A stretch of DNA of 64,000 nucleotides from an uncultured Schlesneria sp. (GCA_903834925.1 CAILLA010000128.1:16291-80290); one strand, 5' to 3'; shown: positions 55,293 to 64,000, counted from the stretch's first letter. Notes: generated by a model from the letters alone, not told the origin. Translations and numbers: made by a program.

Positions 55293-57695
55293 TCAGAGAT
55301 CTCCAAAATCGAATTCATTGAGATCATCGAGCACTTTTTCTTCCTCTTCCGTGAGCGGGCTTTCAATCAACTCGCTGGCTTCGTCTGTATTCATTCCCCA
55401 CCATTGGCCGAGATTTTCGGCGATGTGCCGTTTTTCGCGGGCACTGAAATTGCCGAAGGCTCGCCGCAAGAAGACCAATGCCCGTTTGAACTGCACCTCA
55501 TCGAGCGATGCGATGTAGTCGGCCAGTTGTTCCCAAAGGGGCTGACGGGCAAGCAACGCATAGCGATTCCGTTTAGCGAGTCCTTCGAACCAGCCCGCGC
55601 CGAGTTCCGCCGGAACACCAGGTGAAATTCGCCGCGAGACTTCACGGGCCAGTTGTTCGTTCGACAACAGACCACGTTCGAGCAGGATCGCACAGGAATA
55701 ACCAGACAAGATGGGATTGCGGTCGTCGGCATCGGACAGGCGCTGCAATTGTTCAATCCAAAGGTTCTCGTCGACGCGGTCATGGAATTCCAAACCGGTG
55801 CGATTCAGGTCATTGATGGCGACCAACATTCCTTTTGCCGCTTCGTCATCGCAGGTTGCCGAGGCAAACAGGGCTATCGAACCCTGAACGAACAACTCAT
55901 CAACCAACGGCAACAGTGGTTCGGCGTCAAACTTGCGCACGTCGCCATATCGTGCAACCAGGCCAAGTTGCCATGCCGCGTGAGCAATCGGAGCGAACTC
56001 GCGACTCGTTGCAGCCAATTCCTGCAATCGGCGACGGGCAAGCTCCATCGACTTCATCAATCCACATTGGCAAGCATCACGAACCATCGTCGCGGCGTCA
56101 GCAATCGATTTACACTTTTCGAGATTCGTTTTGAACTTGTAGGCAGTTGCCAATTCGACGGTCTCGCCCAGCAATACCGCTTCGACCAGGGAAATCTCGC
56201 TTTCCGGCGACCAACGCAATTCCCAGCGTTCTTTCCAGTTGGTTGACTGTTCGCGAGTGGCAATGGGCGTTGCAAAGCCAATTTCCAGGACGCGCAAACG
56301 ATGAAAAAACGACGAGCGAGATAAATCCAGAAACGCGGTTTCCACTGATTTCGCTTGCCGATTTTCTCGAAGATCAAGCACCAGTTCCTGCTTGACGGTA
56401 GTCTTGTACTTTTCCAGGCGCAATTGAACCAATTCTCGTTCGAAGTCCTGTTGAATGGATGTCTGACTGACCCCTTTCGGTAATTCGCCAATCGAGGTTC
56501 CGACATCAACCCTTGCCAAAGCTTCTTTTATCGTGACGATTTCGCCCTGGCCGAGTAAGGTCCTTGCGGCATCGCGAAGATCGGCAAGCGTCGGGGCCAG
56601 TCCGTTCTTCAATGCCGAAAGTGTCCGCGCAAGTCGGACTCCGTCGATCACTTCAGCAGTCGAACGGTGCGTTCCGGATTCACGCAGATGACGCGCGACC
56701 TGCGAAAGATAGTGAGCTGCCAGATCATCAAACCGCCCCTGATCAAGTGCTTGCCAGAGCAGTTCGAAGTAGGCTGGCGCCTGATTGCCAGCACCATATC
56801 CCGATTGCGACGAAAGCTTGAAGTACGAATACGGCATCAGCGTCAGCTTGCTGGACCGTTTAGGAAGCGAATCCAGCTCATCGTCCGTCATCGCGGGAAA
56901 GTCGCCCGTCATCACCGGTGCGTGGAATGCTCCCACAACGGCAACAATCTTCTTCGGCGGATGACCCGCTGCAATCGCTTCTTCAACCCGCCGCCGCATG
57001 AACGCTTCGCGGACGAGATTTTCCGCCCGCCATCGGAGAGAGTCATCGTCCAGTTCGCGGATGGATTTCCCGAATTCCAACGCAGCCAACCGGTAGCTGC
57101 CCAGGGCCGCGTTGTGTTCGAAGTTTCGCTCCCAGTAACTTTCGTAATCGTTCTCGCCGGCCAGTTCCGCATACCGTTCGTAAAGGGAGCGTTTCGGTTC
57201 GGGCGCGCCTGAAGTCTCAGCCGTGTCGGTCGAAAAATCGTCGCTAAGTAGCGGAGGCTTCCAGCCTCCGCCCTCTTTCTCCATAGTGTCAGCCGCTCCC
57301 GGCAAACAACCTTGGTCTCGTTCAACCGCGTCACGTCGTTCCCGCTCGAACAACTCGATCTCAAGATCTTGCAAACCAAGAAAGCGTTCGGAAGGGAGGT
57401 CAATAAACTCAACCTCAGCATTGTGATCTTTGGCCCATTTGATCGCCTGATATTCAGGACTGTAAGTGGCCAAGGGATAGACGAGCGTTCGTACGGGAAG
57501 CGAATCGGTATACGCCAGGATCGCAATCGGCGGGCGACTCTCAGCCCGCACCATATCGGGGATCAATTCATTCGCGTCGGTCAAACCTTCGATCAAGACG
57601 ATGTCTGGCTGGATCGTGTCCAGGTATTGACGCAACTGCCAGGCACCCATCGGCGACAGATGCCGTACGCCGAAGACATTGATCTGCCAACTCAC
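55293..57695 (-). CDS. DUF5682 family protein, TIKI/ChaN-like N-terminus
   Basis: 800 residues. GTG at 57695 overlaps the MoxR stop by 4 bases (GTGA). Residues 1-280 resemble the TIKI/ChaN/TraB superfamily: NVFGVRHLSPMGAWQLRQYL with His12, PDIVLIEGL with Glu36, and VVAVVGAFHAPVM with a second His. These positions may bind metal. The remaining 500 residues are largely helical with TPR/HEAT-like periodicity. Residues about 138-147 (EGGGWKPPLL) come from an inserted hairpin repeat. DUF5682 is known only as a member of such operons; its activity is not established. Confidence 0.85.
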   Translation of the reverse strand: MSWQINVFGVRHLSPMGAWQLRQYLDTIQPDIVLIEGLTDANELIPDMVRAESRPPIAILAYTDSLPVRTLVYPLATYSPEYQAIKWAKDHNAEVEFIDLPSERFLGLQDLEIELFERERRDAVERDQGCLPGAADTMEKEGGGWKPPLLSDDFSTDTAETSGAPEPKRSLYERYAELAGENDYESYWERNFEHNAALGSYRLAALEFGKSIRELDDDSLRWRAENLVREAFMRRRVEEAIAAGHPPKKIVAVVGAFHAPVMTGDFPAMTDDELDSLPKRSSKLTLMPYSYFKLSSQSGYGAGNQAPAYFELLWQALDQGRFDDLAAHYLSQVARHLRESGTHRSTAEVIDGVRLARTLSALKNGLAPTLADLRDAARTLLGQGEIVTIKEALARVDVGTSIGELPKGVSQTSIQQDFERELVQLRLEKYKTTVKQELVLDLRENRQAKSVETAFLDLSRSSFFHRLRVLEIGFATPIATREQSTNWKERWELRWSPESEISLVEAVLLGETVELATAYKFKTNLEKCKSIADAATMVRDACQCGLMKSMELARRRLQELAATSREFAPIAHAAWQLGLVARYGDVRKFDAEPLLPLVDELFVQGSIALFASATCDDEAAKGMLVAINDLNRTGLEFHDRVDENLWIEQLQRLSDADDRNPILSGYSCAILLERGLLSNEQLAREVSRRISPGVPAELGAGWFEGLAKRNRYALLARQPLWEQLADYIASLDEVQFKRALVFLRRAFGNFSAREKRHIAENLGQWWGMNTDEASELIESPLTEEEEKVLDDLNEFDFGDL
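57251..57271. repeat. GCGGAGGCT/AGCCTCCGC hairpin inside the DUF5682 gene
   Basis: Perfect 9-bp stem with loop TCC, flanked by GTA as in the copy at 35813. Read on the minus strand it gives GGGWKPPL, a peptide common in planctomycete proteins, and keeps the frame open. Confidence 0.8.
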
Positions 57696-58810
57696 GAGTT
57701 GTGCTCCGTGCAGGCGTTAAAGAGCGGTCGCCATTCCGCTCCCCGTTTCTTCAGCACGTTCGTCAGATATTCTTGCCAGACGTCTCGATCCTTTGCCTCG
57801 TCTTTGACAATCGATCCTTGTAGGCCAGCAGCCAGATCGTGCGCCGTGACTTCGCCGGTTCCAAAACTTCCGGCCAAAGCCATGCCGTTAGCCAGGACCG
57901 AAATGGCTTCGGCGGTTGAAAGAACGCCCGACGGAGTCTTGATCTTATTTTTGCCGTCAAGCGTTTGTCCCATCCGTAATTCGCGAAAGATCGTGACAAC
58001 TTTTTCAACGGCTTCTTCCGTCGGAACTTCCGCTCGAAGTTCCAGGCTGACGGCCAATTCGCTAATCCGGCGGCGGACGATGTCGACTTCAACTTCGAGC
58101 GATCCCGGTGTCGGCAACACGACGATGTTGAATCGACGTTTCAAAGCGGCGGACATGTCATTCACACCGCGGTCACGAGTATTGGCCGTGGCAATCACGG
58201 CGAATCCTTTTCTCGCGGGGACTTCGGTCAAGAGCTCGGGGACCGAGAGTCGTTTTTCAGAGAGGAGCGAAATCATGGCATCCTGAACTTCGGATGCACA
58301 ACGCGTCAGTTCTTCAAATCGAGCCACCGTGCCGGTTTCCATGGCCCTGAAAATCGGGCTTTTAATCAGGGCTTCGTGACTGGGCCCCTTGGCGATCAAC
58401 ATTGCGTAGTTCCACGTATAGCGGATCTGTTCCTCCGTCGTTCCCGCAGTACCCTGGACGACTTTTGTCGAGTCACCATTGATTGCCGCTGCAAGATGTT
58501 CCGAAAGCCATGATTTTGCGGTGCCGGGTTCACCAATCAGCAACAGCGATCGATCCGTTACAAGTGTTGAAATCGCGATCTGTACGAGCCGAGTGTGGCC
58601 GACATACTTCGGCTTGATCTCAAGCTTGCCAGCCTTTCCACCGCAAATGTAGGTCTGCACGGCACGAGCAGACATTCGCCAGCCTGGCGGCTTTTCGAAT
58701 TTGTCATCCGTAATGAGTGCCTCGATCTCTTCTGCGTACAGTGTTTCAGCGGGGGCACGAAGAATTCCTCCGACGGAATCGTTCTCACTGGTCGAGAGTT
58801 TTTTTGCCAT
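57692..58810 (-). CDS. MoxR-type AAA+ ATPase
   Basis: 372 residues. The Walker A motif is GEPGTAKS (93-100). Walker B is degenerate but readable as ARFEEL (163-168). Sensor 1 is Asn210 in VIATANTRDRG, and the arginine finger region is ALKRRFN (223-229). The order and spacing fit MoxR ATPases, which form hexamers and remodel or activate partner proteins. The helical lid domain follows (VPTEEAVEKVVTIFRELRMG). The gene overlaps DUF5682 by 4 bases and starts 10 bases after the HEAT gene, placing it at the centre of the operon. Confidence 0.93.
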   Translation of the reverse strand: MAKKLSTSENDSVGGILRAPAETLYAEEIEALITDDKFEKPPGWRMSARAVQTYICGGKAGKLEIKPKYVGHTRLVQIAISTLVTDRSLLLIGEPGTAKSWLSEHLAAAINGDSTKVVQGTAGTTEEQIRYTWNYAMLIAKGPSHEALIKSPIFRAMETGTVARFEELTRCASEVQDAMISLLSEKRLSVPELLTEVPARKGFAVIATANTRDRGVNDMSAALKRRFNIVVLPTPGSLEVEVDIVRRRISELAVSLELRAEVPTEEAVEKVVTIFRELRMGQTLDGKNKIKTPSGVLSTAEAISVLANGMALAGSFGTGEVTAHDLAAGLQGSIVKDEAKDRDVWQEYLTNVLKKRGAEWRPLFNACTEHNS

Positions 58811-58820
58811 GACGTCCTGT

Positions 58821-60626
58821 TCACGATTTGTTTTTGAGTTGAGTCACATAGTCATGCAACAGATCGATTGCGTCTTTGGGAAGGGTTGGCAACAACGCTT
58901 CCAGTTTCGGTACAGCATCTTTCGGCAGTTTGGGAATGGTGTGTCCGAGCCATTTCAATCCAAATGTCGATGCAAATTTGACACACGTATTGATTGCCGC
59001 GATCAACGAATCGGTCGCACCGGGGTGGCCGACGTGAATCATTGTTGTAAGGAGATCTGCGAATTCGTAACCGGTCCTGGATTTCTTCAATGTGGCCTCA
59101 AAAGCGTCTGCAAGAAACGCGTTCGCAGCGGAATGATCGGACCTGGCCAGGAACTGCACGAGTTCGAGATTTTTCAATTCCACCGCCATATCAAGCCATC
59201 TTGGATCAAGCGGTTCGCTAAAGTTTTCGACCGGTAATTGTTCGTGAGTGACGTGAGAATAACTCTGTCGTAAGGATCCAGAAAGAGACTCAACAATCGC
59301 CGCTTGTTTGGCGGCAGAGGCGTCGCCTTTCTTCGTCTTCTTTCCACTCTCAAACTTCAAATAAGGACTGAATTCCTCGTAGACCTTTTTTGGTGACCAG
59401 ACACGGCGGGCGGCTGCAAAAACGTCGATAAATTGCTGATCAGAAAACGACATATGAGAAGCAGCGATCGTCTCCTGTGATCGCTTCGATCCGCTCGCCA
59501 TAATCGAGACAAGTTGCTGCTGAATGTCTTTTCCACTGACATCACCTTTGATCGCAGTCAGAGCGTCTCGTTGTTCAAAGCAATCCATCACAAAGGTTTC
59601 GGTGCGCATGTCATCACGGTCACGAAGGCATTCGAGCAACAACAGGAATCGTTTGATTTGCTTCGAGAATTCTTTCGTCTCTTTCTGCTTGCGACCGAAT
59701 AATCCATCGCGTTCATTTGCAGCCAACTCGAGAACGACATCACGAACCAGTGGGCTACGGCTACGACGGATCGGTGAAACGGCGAGTTCGATATCATCGC
59801 CGGTTAAGGCTGATCTCAAAGCAGCAATCGCATCTTGCCTGTCGGATTTCGCCAACCCTCTCAACGCGGCCGCACGAATATCTTTGGACTTCGATTTCAA
59901 TTGGTCGAGCAGACAAATCAGATCCTCTGGTGATTCCCCCAGGCACTCGATCGCCTGGATCTTGATCTCTTTTGAACCTTCTTCGAGAGCTTGCTTGATC
60001 AGTTCCCGCGAGCCTTCAGGATCGAGTCGAAGAATAAAAGCCAGCCGACGAACATGCCCGCTCCGGCCTTTCAGATCTAATTTTGCTTGGAGTTCGGGAA
60101 GGATTGATTTGCCGTATAACGGCAAGACGCGATCACTTACAAAGTCGGCGATTTCTGAATGCGGATCATCAAGGGCCAAAAGGGCCGGTTTGATCAGCCG
60201 CTGATCGAGAAAGGCACCACGTTCAAAGGCATCTTTGATCACCTCCAGACGGCCTGAGCCGACCGACGTGAGAGCTTCCAGTAGTGGCTTAAGAACTCGG
60301 GCCGGTGTTTGCGTCGTTTGCAGCCCGAAATCAACCGTCTCAATGGGTTCCAGTTTGCCATCGATTCCCGTCTGCCCCTGTGTATAAAGGATCGCGTTTA
60401 CGAGAGTGCTGAGTTCCAAAAGCGACTCGGACGATGTCGCATCGTTACTTTCGACCACCTTCTGCACGGCCTGGGCGACCTTCGCGAAGACGGGAGATTT
60501 CTGCCCCGCTTGCTCAAGCGGAGCGACCAGCTTCTTCAGCCGGAAATCTCCGGACGCCAAAGCGCTGCCGGCAATCGAGAGTCGCCGGACTTCGTCATAC
60601 ACCTGTGTTAGAACGGGGATGCTCAT
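58821..60626 (-). CDS. HEAT-repeat protein of the MoxR operon
   Basis: 601 residues, helical throughout. Repeats typical of HEAT/ARM folds are visible, for example IKIQAIECLGESPEDLICLL, KSKDIRAAALRGLAKSDRQD and AIAALRSALTGDDIELAVSP (about 220-290), with further weaker units to the C-terminus (DAVPKLEALLPTLPKDAIDL). Genes in the same place in other genomes are annotated DUF5691 or HEAT; the call DUF5691 is possible but not certain. No signal or membrane helix. Its ATG overlaps the SWIM gene stop (ATGA), so it is translationally coupled. It probably acts as a scaffold for the complex. Confidence 0.8.
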   Translation of the reverse strand: MSIPVLTQVYDEVRRLSIAGSALASGDFRLKKLVAPLEQAGQKSPVFAKVAQAVQKVVESNDATSSESLLELSTLVNAILYTQGQTGIDGKLEPIETVDFGLQTTQTPARVLKPLLEALTSVGSGRLEVIKDAFERGAFLDQRLIKPALLALDDPHSEIADFVSDRVLPLYGKSILPELQAKLDLKGRSGHVRRLAFILRLDPEGSRELIKQALEEGSKEIKIQAIECLGESPEDLICLLDQLKSKSKDIRAAALRGLAKSDRQDAIAALRSALTGDDIELAVSPIRRSRSPLVRDVVLELAANERDGLFGRKQKETKEFSKQIKRFLLLLECLRDRDDMRTETFVMDCFEQRDALTAIKGDVSGKDIQQQLVSIMASGSKRSQETIAASHMSFSDQQFIDVFAAARRVWSPKKVYEEFSPYLKFESGKKTKKGDASAAKQAAIVESLSGSLRQSYSHVTHEQLPVENFSEPLDPRWLDMAVELKNLELVQFLARSDHSAANAFLADAFEATLKKSRTGYEFADLLTTMIHVGHPGATDSLIAAINTCVKFASTFGLKWLGHTIPKLPKDAVPKLEALLPTLPKDAIDLLHDYVTQLKNKS

Positions 60627-62068
60627 AAGGTTAAACGAACGATTCCAGAAGGGGTGACGATACTCAGAGGTTTGACACGAAGCAGCCGCTGGTCAAGGTC
60701 GTGCTGGAAGCGAACGATGAGGGTCTGATGATCCAACAGGGCACGAGGCAAGAGTGACAGCAGATGGCAACTGGTCGGTTCATCGTGAAAGCCTTCATCG
60801 GTCAGTGCCAGTCGTTCGCCTTGTTTGTCCTCGATCACTGGATTGCCGTTGACCTGGCCAATCCGTGAGAAATTCAAAGCGTAGATTGGCTGCTTGTCGG
60901 CGAGCGGCCCTTTGATGTGCGATTTGACTTCTTTAATGACTGCAGCGAAGTCGGCTTTTCCCAAGTTGCGAATTCGTTCACAATCGTCGTTCTTGATCGC
61001 GCGTGCGATCATTCCTTCCCACCGAATCCGAGGATTCACGCCGCCGGGATACACGCAGAGTTCCGGGACTTGTGCAACCTCAAAGAAACTATCGTCGCTC
61101 TTAATGTGCTTGACCGCTTTATACGGACGAAAGTTCTGAGTGATCTGAATCTTCCCCGTCGCCATGTTCATCCAGACACCGTTGTCGACGAACTCTTTGC
61201 GGGCGACGTCGTCGTATGAGTTGAACGCAAGTTGGATCAGTTCGACATGATTTTGGACGAGTCCAGCATCCTTCAATTCTCGTAATTGCCAAGCCTGACC
61301 CAACCAGGCGGCGATGCCCGTTTCGGTTTCCGGTTTCAAATCGGCGTCTTCCAGACGTCGAGTCAAATAGGCTCGCCCCTGTTTCACCAGGGAATGAAGT
61401 CGACCAAGTTGATCAAGTGCCTCGCTATAAATCGTTTCCCGTTGTTTAGCAGATTCCTCTTCACCCCGTTCGAGATAAAACAGTTTCGTGTAATTGTGAA
61501 GAGCCGCCTGAGCACCCGGCAAATAGGCGTTTCCAAGCTGTTTGGCTTGTTCCTCGATTTCGTGAGCACTCTTGGCATTCATGTTGCCAATCCCCAACCG
61601 CACCAGATCGAGCGTCAATTTTTCAAGATGGTCGATCCCTTCGAGCTGGACTTTGATTTTTTTAGCCAAAGCCGTTTTGTTGACAGTTTTGGGTTTGTCT
61701 GACTCTTCTTTCTTCTTTTCGACGCGAGCCGCAGCCTTGTCGCGCTTCGCCGCCAGTTGCTCGGGAACTTCTGCAACCGTGAATGGATTTCCCTGTACGT
61801 AGGCGTAGAGAAGTCCGAGTGAATGTTTGCACGGGAATTGGCGACTGGGACAACTGCATCGATACACCACCGACTCGGGCGCGGCAAAATCGGCAGAACA
61901 CAGATAGGGCTCTTTACCGCTTCCCTGGCAAAGACCGAACAACAGTGATTCGTCGGCGGATTGATGAAGCGATTGAAACTGCTTCTTCAACACCAACGCG
62001 CGTCCGTTCTTCGCTGCATCCATATTTGGCGCAGCCGCTTCAATGAATTGCTCGGTAATCGATGGCAT
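60623..62068 (-). CDS. SWIM zinc-finger protein of the MoxR operon
   Basis: 481 residues. The SWIM motif CxCx(n)CxH is seen as RCSCPSRQFPCKH (Cys71, Cys73, Cys80, His82), which should bind zinc and may contact DNA or protein. Residues about 100-140 are a lysine-rich coiled coil (KRDKAAARVEKKKEESDK). The rest is helical and then beta-rich, ending in VKPLSIVTPSGIVRLTL. It is the first gene of the five-gene cluster and overlaps the next by 4 bases. Upstream lies selO, 82 bases away on the same strand. Confidence 0.88.
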   Translation of the reverse strand: MPSITEQFIEAAAPNMDAAKNGRALVLKKQFQSLHQSADESLLFGLCQGSGKEPYLCSADFAAPESVVYRCSCPSRQFPCKHSLGLLYAYVQGNPFTVAEVPEQLAAKRDKAAARVEKKKEESDKPKTVNKTALAKKIKVQLEGIDHLEKLTLDLVRLGIGNMNAKSAHEIEEQAKQLGNAYLPGAQAALHNYTKLFYLERGEEESAKQRETIYSEALDQLGRLHSLVKQGRAYLTRRLEDADLKPETETGIAAWLGQAWQLRELKDAGLVQNHVELIQLAFNSYDDVARKEFVDNGVWMNMATGKIQITQNFRPYKAVKHIKSDDSFFEVAQVPELCVYPGGVNPRIRWEGMIARAIKNDDCERIRNLGKADFAAVIKEVKSHIKGPLADKQPIYALNFSRIGQVNGNPVIEDKQGERLALTDEGFHDEPTSCHLLSLLPRALLDHQTLIVRFQHDLDQRLLRVKPLSIVTPSGIVRLTL

Positions 62069-62150
62069 GGCTCGATAGTCGATTGAAAATCGTGAAAGGA
62101 AGTTGATGCGTCATTATGGTGACTCAATAAAAACGACTCAAGCATGCGGG

Positions 62151-63638
62151 CTACGTACCACAGAATGTGCGGTAACTGCCATCATCAGTCGGGGGTTCCT
62201 GGTATGTTGCCGAATCTGGCCCGACTTCATACGGAGCTTTCAATACATCCAGCAGACGGTTGAGTACTGAAAGGTCGTTATTTTCTTCGGCCGCAAAAAG
62301 AGCTTCTTCGACTCGGTGGTTCCGGGGAATGACTGCCGGGTTAACCCGTCTCATGTCAGCACGGATTACGGTGATCGGTTGGCTTTCTCGACTGCAGCGC
62401 TGTTGCCATTTCGCATGCCATTCTTGGAAGTCTGGGTCTGTATACCGATCAGCGGTTGGTAGCACATCCGCCGAGAGACCGCGAAACGTGTTGGTAAAAT
62501 CAGCTTTCGACTTTTGCATCCAGGCCTGCAGTGACTGAACTAACTCCAAGTCGTCGCTCTCGGTGGCTTGCAACCCCAGCTTAGACCGCATGCCATTCAG
62601 CCAGTACCGTTGGTACAGCGCGGGATAGTCGCCAAGGACTTCGGTCGCAATCTCGATCGCTTTTTTTTGTTCTTGATCGATGAGTGGAATTAGTGTTTCG
62701 CCAAACCGTGCCAGGTTCCACTGTGCGATCGCTGGTTGGTTGCGATAGGCGTATCGGCCGGCATGATCGATTGAACTGAAGACCGTGTCTGCACTGTATG
62801 CGTTCATGAACGCGCAAGGTCCATAATCGATTGTCTCACCCGAAATGGCCATGTTATCAGTATTCATCACTCCGTGAATGAACCCGACCAACTGCCATCG
62901 GGCGATCAGTGCAGCTTGTCGGTCAAGAACCGCGCGGAAGAAATCCAAATAGCGATTCGGTGAGTCTGCCAGTTCCGGATAGTGACGGTTGATCGTATAG
63001 TCCGCCAGCACTCGCAGGTTCGTTTCGTCACCTCGTGCGGCGACATACTCAAATGTCCCAACTCGAATATGACTGGCTGCCACGCGAGTAAGAATTGCTC
63101 CTTGCAGCCGAGTCTGTCGATAGACGGTATCACCTGTGGTGACGACAGCAAGACTTCGAGTCGTCGGAATGCCGAGTGCAAACATCGCCTCACTGATAAA
63201 ATATTCACGCAACATCGGCCCGAGCGCTGCATAACCATCGCCGCCACGCGAGAACGCTGTCCGCCCGGCTCCCTTGAACTGGATGTCAAACCGTCGTCCA
63301 GTTGGCGAAAGGTGCTCGCCCAGCAGGATCGCTCGACCGTCACCAAGCATCGTAAAGCCACCAAACTGATGTCCAGCATACGCCTGTGCGATTGGTTGTG
63401 AACCGGGTGGCAGATCCTGGCCCGCAAAAAAAGACGCAGCAGCCTCGGGCGAAATTCCATTCAAGTCGAGTCCAAGATCAACAGCTAAACGACGATTGAG
63501 AATCACTAGCCGGGGGGATTTTGCTGTAGCAGGTGTCGCTGGAGCGAAAAAGCTGTCATCCAACCGGGAATACGTATTGTCAAACCGCCAGCCGATTTGG
63601 TTTTTTTCGAGGTTTTCTGAGTTCACATTCACTCTCAC
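62151..63638 (-). CDS. selO: Protein adenylyltransferase SelO (YdiU family)
   Basis: 495 residues, the usual bacterial length. SelO is a pseudokinase that attaches AMP to proteins. The N-terminal FDNTYSRLDDSFFAPATP, AGHQFGGFTMLGDGRAILLG and DIQFKGAGRTAFSRGGDGYA (ATP-site lysine and glycine loop) are conserved. GFIHGVMNTDNMAISGETIDYGPCAFM holds the catalytic HGVMNTDN and the metal Asp in DYGPCAFM. The C-terminus ends in RTFCGT, the bacterial cysteine form of the selenocysteine position of animal SelO. It lies 82 bases upstream of the SWIM gene and may be part of that transcript. Confidence 0.96.
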   Translation of the reverse strand: MRVNVNSENLEKNQIGWRFDNTYSRLDDSFFAPATPATAKSPRLVILNRRLAVDLGLDLNGISPEAAASFFAGQDLPPGSQPIAQAYAGHQFGGFTMLGDGRAILLGEHLSPTGRRFDIQFKGAGRTAFSRGGDGYAALGPMLREYFISEAMFALGIPTTRSLAVVTTGDTVYRQTRLQGAILTRVAASHIRVGTFEYVAARGDETNLRVLADYTINRHYPELADSPNRYLDFFRAVLDRQAALIARWQLVGFIHGVMNTDNMAISGETIDYGPCAFMNAYSADTVFSSIDHAGRYAYRNQPAIAQWNLARFGETLIPLIDQEQKKAIEIATEVLGDYPALYQRYWLNGMRSKLGLQATESDDLELVQSLQAWMQKSKADFTNTFRGLSADVLPTADRYTDPDFQEWHAKWQQRCSRESQPITVIRADMRRVNPAVIPRNHRVEEALFAAEENNDLSVLNRLLDVLKAPYEVGPDSATYQEPPTDDGSYRTFCGT

Positions 63639-64000
63639 ATTCTTTCAGTTGCGGTTCTTGACTTTTGGATTATAGGAACTGGAATGCGTCAGTGAGAGGC
63701 TGGATCAGAAATCGCGACGGACAGGGTGAAATACGTTGGCAGACTCAAGTACCGAACGACGAGTGCCGTAGGACGGCCTGATGAAACGAGCTGACGTTTG
63801 GATGATCGTGTTTCTGGGACAAATGTTCTTTTGGAACAGAAAGCTATGAAAAAGGGTGCCACGGTTTTACCGTCTTCGGTAAGGCCGTGCTCTTCGGACC
63901 GTTATCAAACCATGAAGACACGGCCTTGTCGAAGACTCCAGAGAGGCTTTGCCTCAGACCAAAGTAGCCATCATCGCTCCGCGTGATGAGCATTGTTCGA
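63639..64000. other. Intergenic stretch ending in a repeat cut by the window edge
   Basis: 362 bases upstream of selO. Apart from the repeat from 63852 onward no gene is supported. It should contain the selO promoter, which I cannot assign with confidence. Confidence 0.5.
63852..64000. repeat. GTGCCAC composite repeat, truncated by window edge
   Basis: Starts AAGGGTGCCACGGTTTT as in the 35911 element; CACGGTTTTACCG, loop TCTT, CGGTAAGGCCGTG forms a 13-bp stem with two wobbles. Then GAAGACACGGCCTTGTCG, AAGACTCCAGAGAGGC, ACCAAAGTAGCC and a CATCATCGC-TCC-GCGTGATG unit at the edge. It links the two repeat families in one copy. Confidence 0.8.

Overview
The window reads as chromosomal DNA of a planctomycete, most likely order Planctomycetales. 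The evidence is direct: two PSCyt1/DUF1549/DUF1553 giant secreted proteins (23990-27190, 43009-46068), two DUF1501 proteins (9041-10453, 46103-47527), one DUF1592-type/DUF1552 pair (53910-49944), FG-GAP, WD40 and PQQ-type secreted propellers, and GC near 52%. No rRNA, tRNA, phage or CRISPR array was recognised. The left edge cuts a membrane-anchored thioredoxin-like gene and the right edge cuts a dispersed repeat.

Layout. 1-6000: exported proteins (thioredoxin-like, WD40 lipoprotein, FG-GAP protein) plus a frameshifted small gene at 3667-3935. 6100-8250: a patch of toxin-antitoxin-like pieces: a 73-aa protein overlapping a DUF6036/AbiEii-like nucleotidyltransferase, an XRE antitoxin lacking its DNA-binding half, a UPF0175 protein and a membrane protein. 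9-17 kb: DUF1501 protein, nitroreductase, orphan ABC permease with a methyltransferase, gamma-glutamyltransferase, sulfotransferase. 17.7-30 kb: a ricin-like/esterase/SMP-30 fusion coupled to lactate permease, an Ala/Pro-rich protein upstream of hemL, a DUF1553 protein, an LRR membrane protein and an FHA-TM-pseudoprotease. 30-42.4 kb: radical SAM enzyme, lnt, propeller-phosphoesterase, PQQ propeller, methyltransferase, DUF2721 protein, a REP-associated tyrosine transposase (RAYT) surrounded by its palindromes, and a DTW-ThiF pair. 43-54 kb: the planctomycete-specific secreted sets, an exported protein and an ADP-ribosylglycohydrolase. 54-63.6 kb: a minus-strand cluster SelO - SWIM - HEAT - MoxR AAA ATPase - DUF5682 - VWA.

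How genes work together. The clearest system is the five-gene SWIM-HEAT-MoxR-DUF5682-VWA operon (62068 down to 54068), with 4-base overlaps or gaps of no more than about 10 bases between genes. It looks like an ATP-driven MoxR/VWA machine with a TIKI/ChaN-like putative enzyme, a HEAT scaffold and a SWIM zinc finger. Its function is not known to me. The second theme is repeats. There are at least four palindromic families: the RAYT-linked GACGCTRGCAGCGTC units, a GTGCCAC...GTGGCAC two-hairpin family, a CATCATCGC/GCGTGATG hairpin that decorates that family, and a GGCGGCTTCCAGCCGCC hairpin. Two have entered coding sequence in frame: one inside the RAYT itself, the other inside the DUF5682 gene.

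All functional calls are from reading motifs and architecture. No database search was run.
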